A stretch of DNA of 64,000 nucleotides. Origin: an uncultured Alphaproteobacteria bacterium (GTDB lineage Bacteria; Pseudomonadota; Alphaproteobacteria; Thalassobaculales; Thalassobaculaceae). Shown piece after piece: positions 17,573 to 27,134 of this stretch. Each line of letters opens with the position of its first letter. Position 1 is the stretch's first letter. Made by a program: the position numbers and the translations under genes. Under the pieces are notes generated by a model. That model ran no database searches and was not told where the DNA came from. It saw only the letters and a program-made list of their open reading frames with translations. The stretch covers positions 1-64,000 of the forward strand of contig CACITD010000006.1 of the NCBI GenBank assembly GCA_902589475.1. Reading direction: 5' to 3'.

Positions 17573-18505
17573 CTAATCCCAACTAAACCCGGGTGTGCGA
17601 AGGTAAAAATGTAATCCCTCGTCCTGGATAACAAAACTGCGCATTCTTCTATTTCCTCTATTATGATGAGAGTGAAGTTCTGCGCCGGGTGTTATTTGAG
17701 CCGCCCCACTTACCCACGGAACTTTCTCATCCTCTATCATCGAGTGAATGCCCTCTCCCTCTATAGCCAAAGTGATTGCTGCTCCATTATGACGATGAGG
17801 CCGTTGGTCACCACCAGCCTCAAGTGTATTAATTGCAGTATTGACCATAGGAATTGTGTTCCTGCTAGGAGCTGTTGCCGGCGTAGAGAACTGAATTGAC
17901 ACACCTGAAGTTTCTGCTGTTTTTGGGCGCTCATAAATCGCCGACAAATGATTCTCTATTTCTTCATGTGGCCAGTGAACCGTTTCATTTCTTGATTTAC
18001 CGGGGAGCGGTGCTTGAAGATTTTCAAATGCCAGCAGCGGCTCATTAGTTACACAAAATATTATCGCTGTATTGTGAGCTTTATGTGTAGTTTCATTCCC
18101 TCCCGGAAAACAAAAGACATCTCCAGTTCCCCACGACACTTTATCCGAACCATTCCGGCTAAGGCCATCTCCTTTCAAAACATAATAAACTTCACCGGAA
18201 GCAATGAATGAATGATTAATTTTTTCGCCCGCATTTATCCTGATATATCGTGCTAAAATAGCAGGTATCGTAGCTGGATACGGCGTTTGAAGTTTATCTG
18301 AAATATCCAGTTCAATTAATCCAGTATCGCCGTCAGGATCAAAAGCTCTATCGCGTTCACTTAAAAATTGATGGCGTGGCACAGAGGGCCAAGACCAATT
18401 GAAGAAGTTCTCAGGACTATTGTAGATTGCTCTCTGCTGCTGTGCTAATTCACCGTTGTCTTGTTCTTGATTAATACCATTGTTTGAAACTGGTTGTAAC
18501 GTCAT
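17573..18505 (-). CDS. Bicupin protein, gentisate-1,2-dioxygenase-like
   Basis: A protein of about 310 aa with two cupin barrels. The first contains SFIASGEVYYVLKGDG, GTGDVFCFPGG and THKA; the second contains PHRHNGAAITLAIEGEG and PGAELHSHHNRG, with clustered His that can bind metal. The architecture matches gentisate or salicylate dioxygenase-type ring-cleavage enzymes. The first barrel lacks a full HxH set, as happens in that family. The ATG at 18505 is chosen over the track start because GGAGG lies five bases upstream. It is the first gene of the three-gene operon and probably generates the ketoacid used by the aldolase. Confidence 0.75.
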   Translation of the reverse strand: MTLQPVSNNGINQEQDNGELAQQQRAIYNSPENFFNWSWPSVPRHQFLSERDRAFDPDGDTGLIELDISDKLQTPYPATIPAILARYIRINAGEKINHSFIASGEVYYVLKGDGLSRNGSDKVSWGTGDVFCFPGGNETTHKAHNTAIIFCVTNEPLLAFENLQAPLPGKSRNETVHWPHEEIENHLSAIYERPKTAETSGVSIQFSTPATAPSRNTIPMVNTAINTLEAGGDQRPHRHNGAAITLAIEGEGIHSMIEDEKVPWVSGAAQITPGAELHSHHNRGNRRMRSFVIQDEGLHFYLRTPGFSWD

Positions 18506-18649
18506 ATCCGCCTCCGCTGTAGTAACTCCGTTAGAGTGTATCGTTTTATTCGTAAATTTGTCATCGCATTGGCGATACATTTTGCTATTTTGATGTTAGG
18601 ACTAGCAGTGCCTGATTCATAGTATATTGGGCATTGCCATTTGTTAGCA

Positions 18650-21600
18650 TTAGTGAAAATCACGACTATTAAAATTTACTCGAGCTATTTTCTCTTTGCT
18701 AGTTTTATTCGTTAATGATTGGACTGCATTTGTTGATACACAGGTTTGCTTACTTTTAATCGTATCCTTATTTCTCTCGACCTGATGTTGATTTTGTTCT
18801 GGTAACTCCGATAAATAAAATGTCAAATCTTGAAGATTTTCTGCAATCAAATGAATGACTTCCCCTTCGCGCTGTAGTTTCCCTGTTACACCTAATAACT
18901 TCGCATTCATAACGGCGCGTTTAAAACGCTCAAATTGACGAGACCAAATAACAAGATTTGCAACACCTGTATCATCTTCAATAGTGATAAATAGAATTCC
19001 TTTAGCCGTACTTGGACGCTGTCTTACCAGCACCAAACCAACCACACTTACGCGTTCCCCATCATTAAGGTCATTGAAGGAAGAAATCGGTTTGTAAAAA
19101 CCTTTGGGAAAAACATTACGTAATAGACTAAGAGGGTGAGACTTAAGAGATAATCTGAGAGAGGCATAATCATCCATTACTTCTTCACCAAGATTTGAGT
19201 CTGGTAGATCTACGCCAGGTTCGCTATCAACAACAAAGTTCTTGCCAACACTTAAAAGGGTATCAAACAATGGCAGTTCTTGTTTTTTCTTTTGGTTATT
19301 TCTAAATACAGACGCATTCAGCCCGCGCACATGCCAAAAAGCCTGTCGTCGTGAAAGTGAAAGTGATTGAAATGCATCTGCACGGGCTAATATTTCTAGG
19401 GTCATCGACTGGATACCTGCACGGATACTCAATTCCTCTATATTTCGATAACCCTCCCGCCTATTCTTTTCGATAAGAACCGCCTCTCCCTTTCTCAATC
19501 CTTTAATTTGATTCATTCCCAACCTTAAAGCCAAAGTACCATCTTTTTGACGTTCTAAGTCACAATCCCAATTAGCCATATTTACGTCTGGCGGCAATAC
19601 AATAACTCCATGTTCACGAGCGTCTCGGACAATCTGTGCTGGCGCGTAGAACCCCATAGGCTGAGAATTTAACAAGGCAGCCGCAAAAGTAGCTGGCATA
19701 TGACATTTCATCCAACTTGACACGTAAACTAATAATGCAAAACTCGCTGCATGACTTTCTGGAAAACCATAATTGCCAAACCCTTCAATCTGTCTAAAAC
19801 AACGCTCTGCAAATGACTTTTCGTACCCTCGTTCAACCATACCTGCGATCATTTTAAGACCTAGCTCACCAATTTTATCTGTTTTACGGAACGTTGCCAT
19901 TGCTTTACGTAATTGGTCTGCTTCACCAGGGGTAAATCCCGCAGCAATAATAGCAATTTTCATTGCTTGTTCTTGGAATAAAGGTACACCCAACGTTTTA
20001 TGCAGTACTTCGTGTAATTCCTTAGACGGCAAATCAACTGACTCTTCACCATTACGGCGTCTTATATAGGGATGCACCATATCACCTTGTATGGGACCAG
20101 GTCTTACTATTGCTACCTCTATAACTAAGTCATAAAATGATCTTGGTTTAAGTCGAGGTAGCATTGCCATTTGCGCACGACTCTCTAGCTGGAACACACC
20201 TAGTGAGTCACCTTTGCATAACATGTCGTATACTACGGGATCCTCCGACGGGATATTTGATAGATCAAGTTCAAGACCATAATGACGACGAGCGATATCA
20301 AAACCTTTTCGCAAGCAACTCAACATGCCGAGTGCTAATACATCTACTTTTAATATTCCAAGTGCATCTAGGTCATCCTTATCCCATTCAATCACGGTGC
20401 GGTCTATCATCGCTGCGTTTTCTATCGGAACTAATTCGTCTAACCTATCACGTGTTATTACAAAGCCACCAACATGTTGAGAGAGATGTCTAGGAAAGCC
20501 GATTAGCTCTTTAGCTAATTTGATAACAAGTCGAAGAATTTTATCTTTAGGGTCAAGACCAATCTCTAATAGTTTTGAGGCAGATATATTTTTAATATCA
20601 CTGCCACGAACCTGACTAACCAATATATCAATTATAGCGTCTGAAAGGCCCATGGCTTTTCCAGCTTCTCTTATAGCGCTACGCGAGCGGAACGTAACCA
20701 CTGTTGCAGCTAACCCGGCACGCTCTCTACCATAAGTCTCATAAATGTGCTGAATTACTTCTTCACGTCGTTCATGCTCAAAATCAACGTCTATGTCTGG
20801 TGGTTCACCGCGTGCTTCACTAATGAACCGCTCGAATAATACCGCAGATTGGTTGGGGTCAACTGCTGTTATGCCTAAGCAATAACAAACTGCCGAATTT
20901 GCAGCAGAACCACGTCCTTGACATAAGATATTACGCTCACGTGCGAATTTCACCATGTCATAAACTGTTAAAAAATATGGCGCATATTTTAATTTTTCTA
21001 TTATATCTAGCTCATAATTTATCTGCTTTTTAACTGACTGAGGAACTCCTAGTGGATATTTATCAATCGAATAACGCTTTTTTGCTCCTTCCCAAGTCCT
21101 AACTCTTAGCTCATCTTCTGCGCTATTGCCTGATCGCGTTAAAACACTTGGATATTTATATCTTATGTCAGTCATTGAGAATTCACACCTGTCAGCAATC
21201 TCAATTGTCTTTGTGATTGCATCCGGATACTTCTCAAACCCGTTTTTAATTTCCAGGGGAGACTTCAAGTAACGCTCTGCATTTAACTCAAGTTCAAAGC
21301 CAGCTTGCGTTATAGTGCATTGCTTACGTATGCATGTTAAAAGGTCTTGAAGTGGTCGACGACGAGGGTGATGATACAGAATATCATTGGTAGCAACCAT
21401 TGGCGCACCAGATTGTTCAGCTAACTTTTGCAGTGCAGCCAGCCTAGAGTCGTCATCTTCTCTATAGCACAACGATGCAGAAAGGTAGACTGAACCAGAT
21501 AGTTGTTCCACCCATTTTGATAGTTCATCCGCAAACTCTGAATCAATCCTCTTTTGGTCTACGTATAACTTTGATGCACTAAAAGATAATGGAGGTAAAA

Positions 21601-21982
21601 TAATTAAAATTTGTCCCTGTAGGTATTCAACTATATCCGAACGCCATAACTTACACATTGATTTTTGCGCTCTGCGCTTACCTAGGGTTAGTAACTTTGA
21701 TAGTCTACTATATGCGCTGCGGTCTTTTGGTAAGCATATGAAACTAGCACCATCTTCAATATCTATCCGTGCTCCTATAATTGCCTGAATTCCTTTGGCC
21801 TTTGCCGCTGTATGAAAACGAACTACCCCAGCGAGTGTATTACGGTCCGTCAAAGCGATAGCCCTATAGCCAAGAAAGGCAGCTCTTTCAATTAGCTCTT
21901 CCGGATGTGAACCTCCTTCGAGAAAACTAAAATTGCTCAACACATTAAGTTCTGCATATGCTGCTATATGTTTTTCCATCAT
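18650..21982 (-). CDS. dnaE2: Error-prone DNA polymerase III alpha subunit DnaE2 (ImuC)
   Basis: A translesion polymerase of about 1110 aa. An N-terminal PHP domain (YAELNVLSNFSFLEGGSHP, ALTDRNTLAGVVRF) is followed by the C-family polymerase core with CQGRGSAANSAVCYCLGIT and the catalytic Asp pair in PDIDVDFEHERR. Then come a helix-hairpin-helix region and an OB fold with the DnaE2-type GLVLVRQRPSTAKG. The C terminus ends in SRDFH as usual for DnaE2. The start is one of two adjacent ATGs, 8 bp after the imuB stop, so imuB-dnaE2 is an operon. It works with ImuB and the beta clamp in SOS mutagenesis. Confidence 0.95.
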   Translation of the reverse strand: MMEKHIAAYAELNVLSNFSFLEGGSHPEELIERAAFLGYRAIALTDRNTLAGVVRFHTAAKAKGIQAIIGARIDIEDGASFICLPKDRSAYSRLSKLLTLGKRRAQKSMCKLWRSDIVEYLQGQILIILPPLSFSASKLYVDQKRIDSEFADELSKWVEQLSGSVYLSASLCYREDDDSRLAALQKLAEQSGAPMVATNDILYHHPRRRPLQDLLTCIRKQCTITQAGFELELNAERYLKSPLEIKNGFEKYPDAITKTIEIADRCEFSMTDIRYKYPSVLTRSGNSAEDELRVRTWEGAKKRYSIDKYPLGVPQSVKKQINYELDIIEKLKYAPYFLTVYDMVKFARERNILCQGRGSAANSAVCYCLGITAVDPNQSAVLFERFISEARGEPPDIDVDFEHERREEVIQHIYETYGRERAGLAATVVTFRSRSAIREAGKAMGLSDAIIDILVSQVRGSDIKNISASKLLEIGLDPKDKILRLVIKLAKELIGFPRHLSQHVGGFVITRDRLDELVPIENAAMIDRTVIEWDKDDLDALGILKVDVLALGMLSCLRKGFDIARRHYGLELDLSNIPSEDPVVYDMLCKGDSLGVFQLESRAQMAMLPRLKPRSFYDLVIEVAIVRPGPIQGDMVHPYIRRRNGEESVDLPSKELHEVLHKTLGVPLFQEQAMKIAIIAAGFTPGEADQLRKAMATFRKTDKIGELGLKMIAGMVERGYEKSFAERCFRQIEGFGNYGFPESHAASFALLVYVSSWMKCHMPATFAAALLNSQPMGFYAPAQIVRDAREHGVIVLPPDVNMANWDCDLERQKDGTLALRLGMNQIKGLRKGEAVLIEKNRREGYRNIEELSIRAGIQSMTLEILARADAFQSLSLSRRQAFWHVRGLNASVFRNNQKKKQELPLFDTLLSVGKNFVVDSEPGVDLPDSNLGEEVMDDYASLRLSLKSHPLSLLRNVFPKGFYKPISSFNDLNDGERVSVVGLVLVRQRPSTAKGILFITIEDDTGVANLVIWSRQFERFKRAVMNAKLLGVTGKLQREGEVIHLIAENLQDLTFYLSELPEQNQHQVERNKDTIKSKQTCVSTNAVQSLTNKTSKEKIARVNFNSRDFH

Positions 21983-21990
21983 ACGACTTC

Positions 21991-23586
21991 TTAGGCAAAA
22001 AAACCGTGCAGATACCAATGTGAACGTTCATGATTTTTTTTTATGAATTCCTTAAACAACCAATATCGACGTCCTTGAGTGTCCTCAACCCTGAAATAAT
22101 CGCGTGTCAGATGATAATTTTCCATATACCACCATTCTGGGCTAATACGTTCCGGTCCGTTAACTCTTCTTATCTGTATATTATTGCGACGCCATTCAAA
22201 GTTCTTTGGTCTACCGCGCTTACACACCAAAATAGAACTTAGACGCTCCGGGGGCACTGCTAAGCGCAGAGGGCGAACTGCTAAAAAATAATCCAGTGAT
22301 CGTTGTGCCCTCTCACTCGTTCTAAACGTTTCTAGATTGGAAATAGCATGCCATACCATTTCAGAATGTTCCGGGCAGTAGCTCTCTTTCAAAGAGTGCA
22401 ACGTTACTGAACTAATACCAAATCTGTTTGTTAAACTATCTATAAGTTCCGATAGCTTAAGCTCAGATGTTTCACTTTCATTATTTAAATGGACTTGTTT
22501 ATATTGGATAACATCAGTTTCAGTTGCTTCTAACGTAACAACGTCAACTCCTGCATCTAATAGATAATTATCAATTTTTTCGGAGAACAATCTCAAAATG
22601 ACATCTGAGTTTTGACTTACTTCGCTGGTCCGAATTTTTAACTCCTGCACCTTTCCATCAATTTTATATAAGCTAAGTCGCAGTTGTCTTATACCTAACG
22701 AGCGCGTTACAAGCATCTCAATGACTTGGGGAAGCAAGTGACCAAGTATTTGTTTTATTGTTTCTGAATTACTAATTGGCTCAAGCAAAACTAATCTTGC
22801 CAAGTAAGGCGAATGTAATGTTTGTGGCGATACAGTTTCTTTTTCTATTCCTAATGCTTGATCTAAGCGCAATCTTATATTCTTACCAAACCTGGCACGG
22901 AGAGGAGCTCTTGGTACTAACATTAATTGACTGATTTTCCGCAAACCAACTTTACTCAAATCGTCAACTGTATTCTTTGGTAAACGCAAAGCAGATAGAG
23001 GTAATTCAGAAAGAGCTGCTTGTTGCTCACCTGGTGCGATTAACTGGGTCACCCCGCCACTAAAGCGTGCTACTGCCCAAGCACTGCCCGGTGTATCAGA
23101 AATAGCACCAAATGCTGTCCAGTTTATAGCTGTTAGACGTGCGATAATGTCATTTAAAAGATCAGCTTCTCCACCAAAGAGATGGGCGCAGCCTGTAATA
23201 TCCAACCAAATGCCAGCATTCCCTAATCCCTTATTTGCTTCATCAATAGAGACAAGTGGCGTATATCGTCCGCACCATCTTGCCAAGGTTTCGATCGCCA
23301 GTTGATCAGCGATCAAGTCTGCCTCAAATACCAATAAACTTGGGCACGCTGCCAAGGCATCCTCAAGCGATAGTCCAACAGCAACCCCCATTTGGAATGC
23401 CAGAGGACACGAGGCGATAACAACCCTTCGACCTGCCCGATCTTGAATAATTATTATACCCGAAAAATCATCTTGCTTTGCTCTTTTATCAATCTCAATA
23501 CGCTTATGCCGTTCGATCGAAAAATGAGGAAACCAGAGATAAAGTAATCGTCTTCTCACTTTATTTTGTTCTTGTTTTGTTCTCAT
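21991..23586 (-). CDS. imuB: ImuB, inactive Y-family polymerase homologue of the mutasome
   Basis: A 531-aa Y-family-like protein that bridges DnaE2 and the beta clamp. The N terminus LLYLWFPHFSIERHKR lacks the catalytic DxD of true polymerases, as in all ImuB. LWLDITGCAHLFGGE and SDTPGSAWAVARF are typical family segments. The ATG at 23586 is listed, but the GTG at 23559 gives MRRRLLYLWFP, closer to the usual ImuB N terminus; neither has a clear ribosome site. A LexA-like box overlaps this start. The imuA gene that normally precedes imuB in alphaproteobacteria is absent; the upstream gene is a broken djlA-like gene. Confidence 0.92.
   Translation of the reverse strand: MRTKQEQNKVRRRLLYLWFPHFSIERHKRIEIDKRAKQDDFSGIIIIQDRAGRRVVIASCPLAFQMGVAVGLSLEDALAACPSLLVFEADLIADQLAIETLARWCGRYTPLVSIDEANKGLGNAGIWLDITGCAHLFGGEADLLNDIIARLTAINWTAFGAISDTPGSAWAVARFSGGVTQLIAPGEQQAALSELPLSALRLPKNTVDDLSKVGLRKISQLMLVPRAPLRARFGKNIRLRLDQALGIEKETVSPQTLHSPYLARLVLLEPISNSETIKQILGHLLPQVIEMLVTRSLGIRQLRLSLYKIDGKVQELKIRTSEVSQNSDVILRLFSEKIDNYLLDAGVDVVTLEATETDVIQYKQVHLNNESETSELKLSELIDSLTNRFGISSVTLHSLKESYCPEHSEMVWHAISNLETFRTSERAQRSLDYFLAVRPLRLAVPPERLSSILVCKRGRPKNFEWRRNNIQIRRVNGPERISPEWWYMENYHLTRDYFRVEDTQGRRYWLFKEFIKKNHERSHWYLHGFFA
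23568..23582 (-). promoter_or_regulatory. LexA-like SOS box at the imuB start
   Basis: GTTC-N7-GTTC (GTTC at 23568-23571 and 23579-23582) is the direct-repeat form of the alphaproteobacterial LexA box. It overlaps codons 2-7 of the ATG reading of imuB, or lies 8-23 bp upstream of the alternative GTG start. The right half also belongs to a 16-bp inverted repeat GTTCTCA-TT-TGAGAAC at 23579-23594. Confidence 0.6.
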
Positions 23587-23680
23587 TTGAGAACATTAAT
23601 CGTATCGCCGAAAAAAATAAACAATCTACTTCACATAACATTATTATGATTGTGAAAAATGCCAATATGAAATAGCTAAT

Positions 23681-24420
23681 CTAGTCTGAGGTTCTTTTTT
23701 GGACGATATTACTGTAAGCGACGTTCACGGCAGCCATTTTCTCCGTAGCGTGACGCACAAACTACTCGGGCATCCCACTAGCGACAAGTTTATCCGGATG
23801 ATTCTCCAAAGTAAGCCGCCTATAGGCATGCTTAACCTCCTCATCTGAGGCAGATGGATCAACACCCAAAACACTATATGGGTCGTCAGCTCTTGAGATA
23901 TTGTAAGTCGCCAGCAACCGCTTAAATTGAGATTCATCAAATCCAAAGATTTGAGCCACTCTCCCTAAGTAATCAATTTCCTCGGAATTAACGACACCAT
24001 CTGCCTGTGCTATATAAATTAAACTCCCTAAAAGTTCCTCGAGAACTGGGGATTGCGGATTAAACAGTTTTTCAATCTGCCTCGCATAAACTTCAAAACC
24101 AGCAACATCTCTTCGTGCCAAGTCCCAAACGCGTCCAACATTCTTAATTTCGTTCTCTGGTATATGGAAAATTTTACGAAAAGCTGTAATTACATCCCTT
24201 GTTACAACTCCATCTGCTTTAGCCATCTTTGCTGAAAGAACGATAACGCCAATCGTAAAAGCAATTTTTTGCTTTGATGCTTCCTTATCTATGGGCATAC
24301 CCTCAGAGTTTGATGTAATTTTATAATCAGCATGTCCCGCTGCTGTACCTATCAACGCACCAAGCGGGCCTCCTAATGCAAGGCCAGCTGCCCCCCTATA
24401 ATTTTACCCCAAATACTCAT
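23681..24420 (-). pseudogene. Broken djlA-like gene (TerB domain plus C-terminal J domain)
   Basis: The ORF track shows only a fragment (23762-24355). Reading the strand shows a complete gene with two lesions. From an ATG at 24420 the frame reads MSIWGKIIGG, then a run of six G (complement of 24391-24396) shifts frame; a seventh G would restore AAGLALGGPLGALIG joined to the long ORF. At the 3' end, after the J-domain motif NHPDK and GMPE, an in-frame TAG (23762-23764) interrupts what continues as FVRHATEKMAAVNVAYSNI and stops at 23681. The middle holds a TerB-like domain with two AxADGVV repeats. DjlA-type proteins are membrane-anchored DnaK cochaperones. Two independent breaks suggest a pseudogene; sequencing error is possible for the homopolymer. 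Confidence 0.75.
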
Positions 24421-24579
24421 GATATCGTTTTATCCAAAAGTAAAAAATGCAACTAACAATAAGTAGTATTTCATTACTAAAAGCTATTTTTTACAATGTC
24501 CCTATTCATGCTTTATTCAAAAATGGTTGTCCATATAATTTGAGAGGTGAACGCATTTAACTCTTAGCAAGAGCTCTAT

Positions 24580-24593
24580 ATTGGTATACTAAT
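24580..24593 (+). promoter_or_regulatory. Possible operator and -10 element before the D-lactate dehydrogenase gene
   Basis: ATTGGTATACTAAT is a near-palindrome with one mismatched pair and contains TATACT, a good -10 hexamer, about 50 bp before the start codon. A CTCTT-AGC-AAGAG inverted repeat lies just upstream at 24561-24573. TTGGT/ACCAA-like half sites are used by GntR-type lactate regulators, but no such regulator is nearby. Weak. Confidence 0.25.
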
Positions 24594-24642
24594 AGTAAAT
24601 ATTTTGGCACTTACTGGAATTTAATTTTTTCGGGGAAGATCA

Positions 24643-26046
24643 ATGCACGTCGACGCAATACCATCAGATGCGCTCACGCGTGAAAAGGTAATCGGAATAA
24701 TGTTACAGCGCTTTGGTGATCAGTTCACTACAGCCGAAGCTATTAGAGAACGACACGGAAAAGGGGAAAGTTATCATAGCGTAGCTTCACCCGATGGCGT
24801 ATTTTTCGCAAAATCAACGGAAGACGTAGCGGAAGTTGTTAAAATTTGTGCAGATCATAAGTTTCCCATCGTACCTTTTGGTGTAGGAACCTCTCTAGAA
24901 GGTAACATTGCGGCTCTGAAGGGAGGTATTTGCGTTGATTTATCGATGATGAATGAAATTCTAGAAGTTAATGAAGAAGACTTGGATGTAAAAGTACAGG
25001 CTGGCGTTACTCGCAAACAACTTAATGATTTCTTGAGGGACACCGGACTATTTTTTCCAATTGACCCGGGAGCAGATGCTTCAATTGGCGGCATGGCCGC
25101 AACAAGAGCATCCGGCACCAATGCAGTTAGATACGGTACAATGCGAGAAAATGTTTTATCGTTGACCGTTGTGACCGCCGACGGTCGTATTGTACAGACG
25201 GCTAGGAGAGCTAGAAAGTCGGCGGCTGGTTACGACCTTACCCGATTATTCGTTGGCTCTGAGGGAACGCTTGGTATTATCACAGAAATACGCTTGAAAG
25301 TTTATGGTATTCCAGAGTCCATTACATCAGCGGTTTGTCAGTTCGAGGATTTAGAGAGTGCTGTAAACACATCTATACTTATAGTGCAAACAGGTATTCC
25401 TGTCGCACGCATGGAATTGCTGGATGACGTGCAGATGGGAGCATGCATCAGTTATTCAAAATTAGAGGGTTATGAGGAAAAGCCCACCATATTCTTCGAA
25501 TTCCACGGCACTGAAACGGGTGCTAAAGAACAAGCCGAGACCGTTCAGGCAATAGCAGAGGAATTCGGTGGATCCGCTTTTCAATGGACCTCCAAGATGG
25601 AAGATAGAAATAAACTTTGGCAAGCACGTCATGACGCCTACTATGCAGCTATTGCTCTAAGGTCAGGGTGCCAAGGCTGGGCAACGGACGTTTGCGTTCC
25701 GGTTTCTCGCTTAGCAGAATGTATCAACGAAACAAAAGATGACCTCGAAGAAACAGGACTTATTTCGCCATTAGTAGGTCATGTCGGAGATGGAAACTTC
25801 CATATGCTCTACATAGTCGATCCTAATAACCAAGAAGAAATGGCGAAAGCTCAGGCACACTCAGATCGAATGGTAATGCGAGCATTAGAGATGGGAGGGA
25901 CGTGTACCGGGGAACATGGCGTGGGCTACGGAAAAATTCACTTTTTAACCAATGAGCATGGTGACGCAATGTCATTGATGCGATCACTTAAAACAGCCTT
26001 TGATCCAGATAATATAATGAACCCTGGCAAAATAGTTAATATTTGA
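24643..26046 (+). CDS. FAD-binding D-lactate dehydrogenase / glycolate oxidase family
   Basis: A 467-aa flavoenzyme. The PCMH-type FAD domain shows VPFGVGTSLEGN, then IDPGADASIGGMAATRASGTNAVRYG, and the C-terminal FAD-oxidase domain ends in GTCTGEHGVGYGK and FDPDNIMNPGKI. The arrangement matches cytochrome-linked D-lactate dehydrogenase (LDHD/Dld1-like), which oxidises D-2-hydroxyacids to ketoacids and passes electrons to the respiratory chain. The GlcD family is close. The start ATG follows GGGGAAGATCA. It stands alone and converges on an esterase. Confidence 0.9.
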   Translation: MHVDAIPSDALTREKVIGIMLQRFGDQFTTAEAIRERHGKGESYHSVASPDGVFFAKSTEDVAEVVKICADHKFPIVPFGVGTSLEGNIAALKGGICVDLSMMNEILEVNEEDLDVKVQAGVTRKQLNDFLRDTGLFFPIDPGADASIGGMAATRASGTNAVRYGTMRENVLSLTVVTADGRIVQTARRARKSAAGYDLTRLFVGSEGTLGIITEIRLKVYGIPESITSAVCQFEDLESAVNTSILIVQTGIPVARMELLDDVQMGACISYSKLEGYEEKPTIFFEFHGTETGAKEQAETVQAIAEEFGGSAFQWTSKMEDRNKLWQARHDAYYAAIALRSGCQGWATDVCVPVSRLAECINETKDDLEETGLISPLVGHVGDGNFHMLYIVDPNNQEEMAKAQAHSDRMVMRALEMGGTCTGEHGVGYGKIHFLTNEHGDAMSLMRSLKTAFDPDNIMNPGKIVNI

Positions 26047-26053
26047 AGAGAGT

Positions 26054-27001
26054 CTATTCTACACAAGACTGAAATATCCATTTAGATATCCATCCCGCAA
26101 TTTTGTCTGAATGACGATCCATCATCAGCATGTGAGAGGCGCCCTCGAAGCCAACATCAGGCAATGAGATAAGCGAGGCGTTTCCGCCTAAAGAGTTCAT
26201 ATGTTCACAAAATTCAGCTGCTTCCGTTCGCGCACTTTGCCACCTTGGCGACTCATCAATATAATCTCCGAGTAAGACAAGCCAGGGCGCTTTCTTTGCT
26301 ATATCCTTATTTATATCAGTCAGCCTAGGCCAACCCGATGCTTCCACACAGATTAAACCTTTAATAACATCTATATTTTCCACAGCAGCCTTTCCTCCAA
26401 GAAAACCACCCTGACTATGACAAATGAGAACACACGAACCAATTTTTTTAAGTGCTTCTCCAATACCCCGTACTTGTGCTCCCGAAGTGCTAGTCCACCG
26501 CGGTACAAATTGACGTTGAAAAGCCTCCATATACTCTAGTGGGAATTCAAGTCCTTTAAATGGCTTGCCACTTTGATAATTTTCTGGTTTGCCAAAACGA
26601 AAAATATCCCAGGCCTCCTTCAAAGTTCGTTGGATAGGTTGGCCGTCCCAAACATTTTCAATTGCACAAAACCCTGAACGACCTCTCTCCACGTTGTCCA
26701 AAACATAAACGGCAAACCCTGCAGATAAAAAATTATGTAACCAGCCAGGCCGCCCATCGGGTGTTGTTTCCCAACAAGCACCCGTCAACCCACCCCCATG
26801 AAGCAGCACTAAAGGCCATTTATACTGACGTTTTTGTGGAATAAAATATTGGACATAAACTTGTTCTATTAGGAATTCTCCATTCGGATCCTGATCATGA
26901 TAGGAAGTTTCCGTAAACCAGACTTTACGGTTCGGTTGGTTACGCACCTCAACAATCCGGCCACCAACATGAAAACTTCCAAAATCACTTAAATAATACA
27001 T
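26054..27001 (-). CDS. Alpha/beta hydrolase, putative esterase
   Basis: A 315-aa alpha/beta hydrolase. LLHGGGLTGACWE forms the oxyanion region, ICHSQGG the nucleophile elbow, and GASHMLMMD the probable catalytic His. A long cap insertion lies between the first strand pair and the nucleophile (AWDIFRFGKPENY...), as in the bacterial esterases once called tannase-like or AB-hydrolase 10 kDa-cap types. There is no signal peptide. It is divergent from the FAH-family gene with a 133-bp shared promoter region. Function beyond ester hydrolysis is not assignable. Confidence 0.75.
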   Translation of the reverse strand: MYYLSDFGSFHVGGRIVEVRNQPNRKVWFTETSYHDQDPNGEFLIEQVYVQYFIPQKRQYKWPLVLLHGGGLTGACWETTPDGRPGWLHNFLSAGFAVYVLDNVERGRSGFCAIENVWDGQPIQRTLKEAWDIFRFGKPENYQSGKPFKGLEFPLEYMEAFQRQFVPRWTSTSGAQVRGIGEALKKIGSCVLICHSQGGFLGGKAAVENIDVIKGLICVEASGWPRLTDINKDIAKKAPWLVLLGDYIDESPRWQSARTEAAEFCEHMNSLGGNASLISLPDVGFEGASHMLMMDRHSDKIAGWISKWIFQSCVE

Positions 27002-27134
27002 TGCACCAACACCTTCTAAAATTCACTAGTATGCCTTCAAACCAAAAAAAGACGTTTGCAGTAATATCTTTATTAAAATCATTTTATGCCTATTCTTTTA
27101 TAGATATCAAAAATTGTTGCTAATGGAGAATAAA

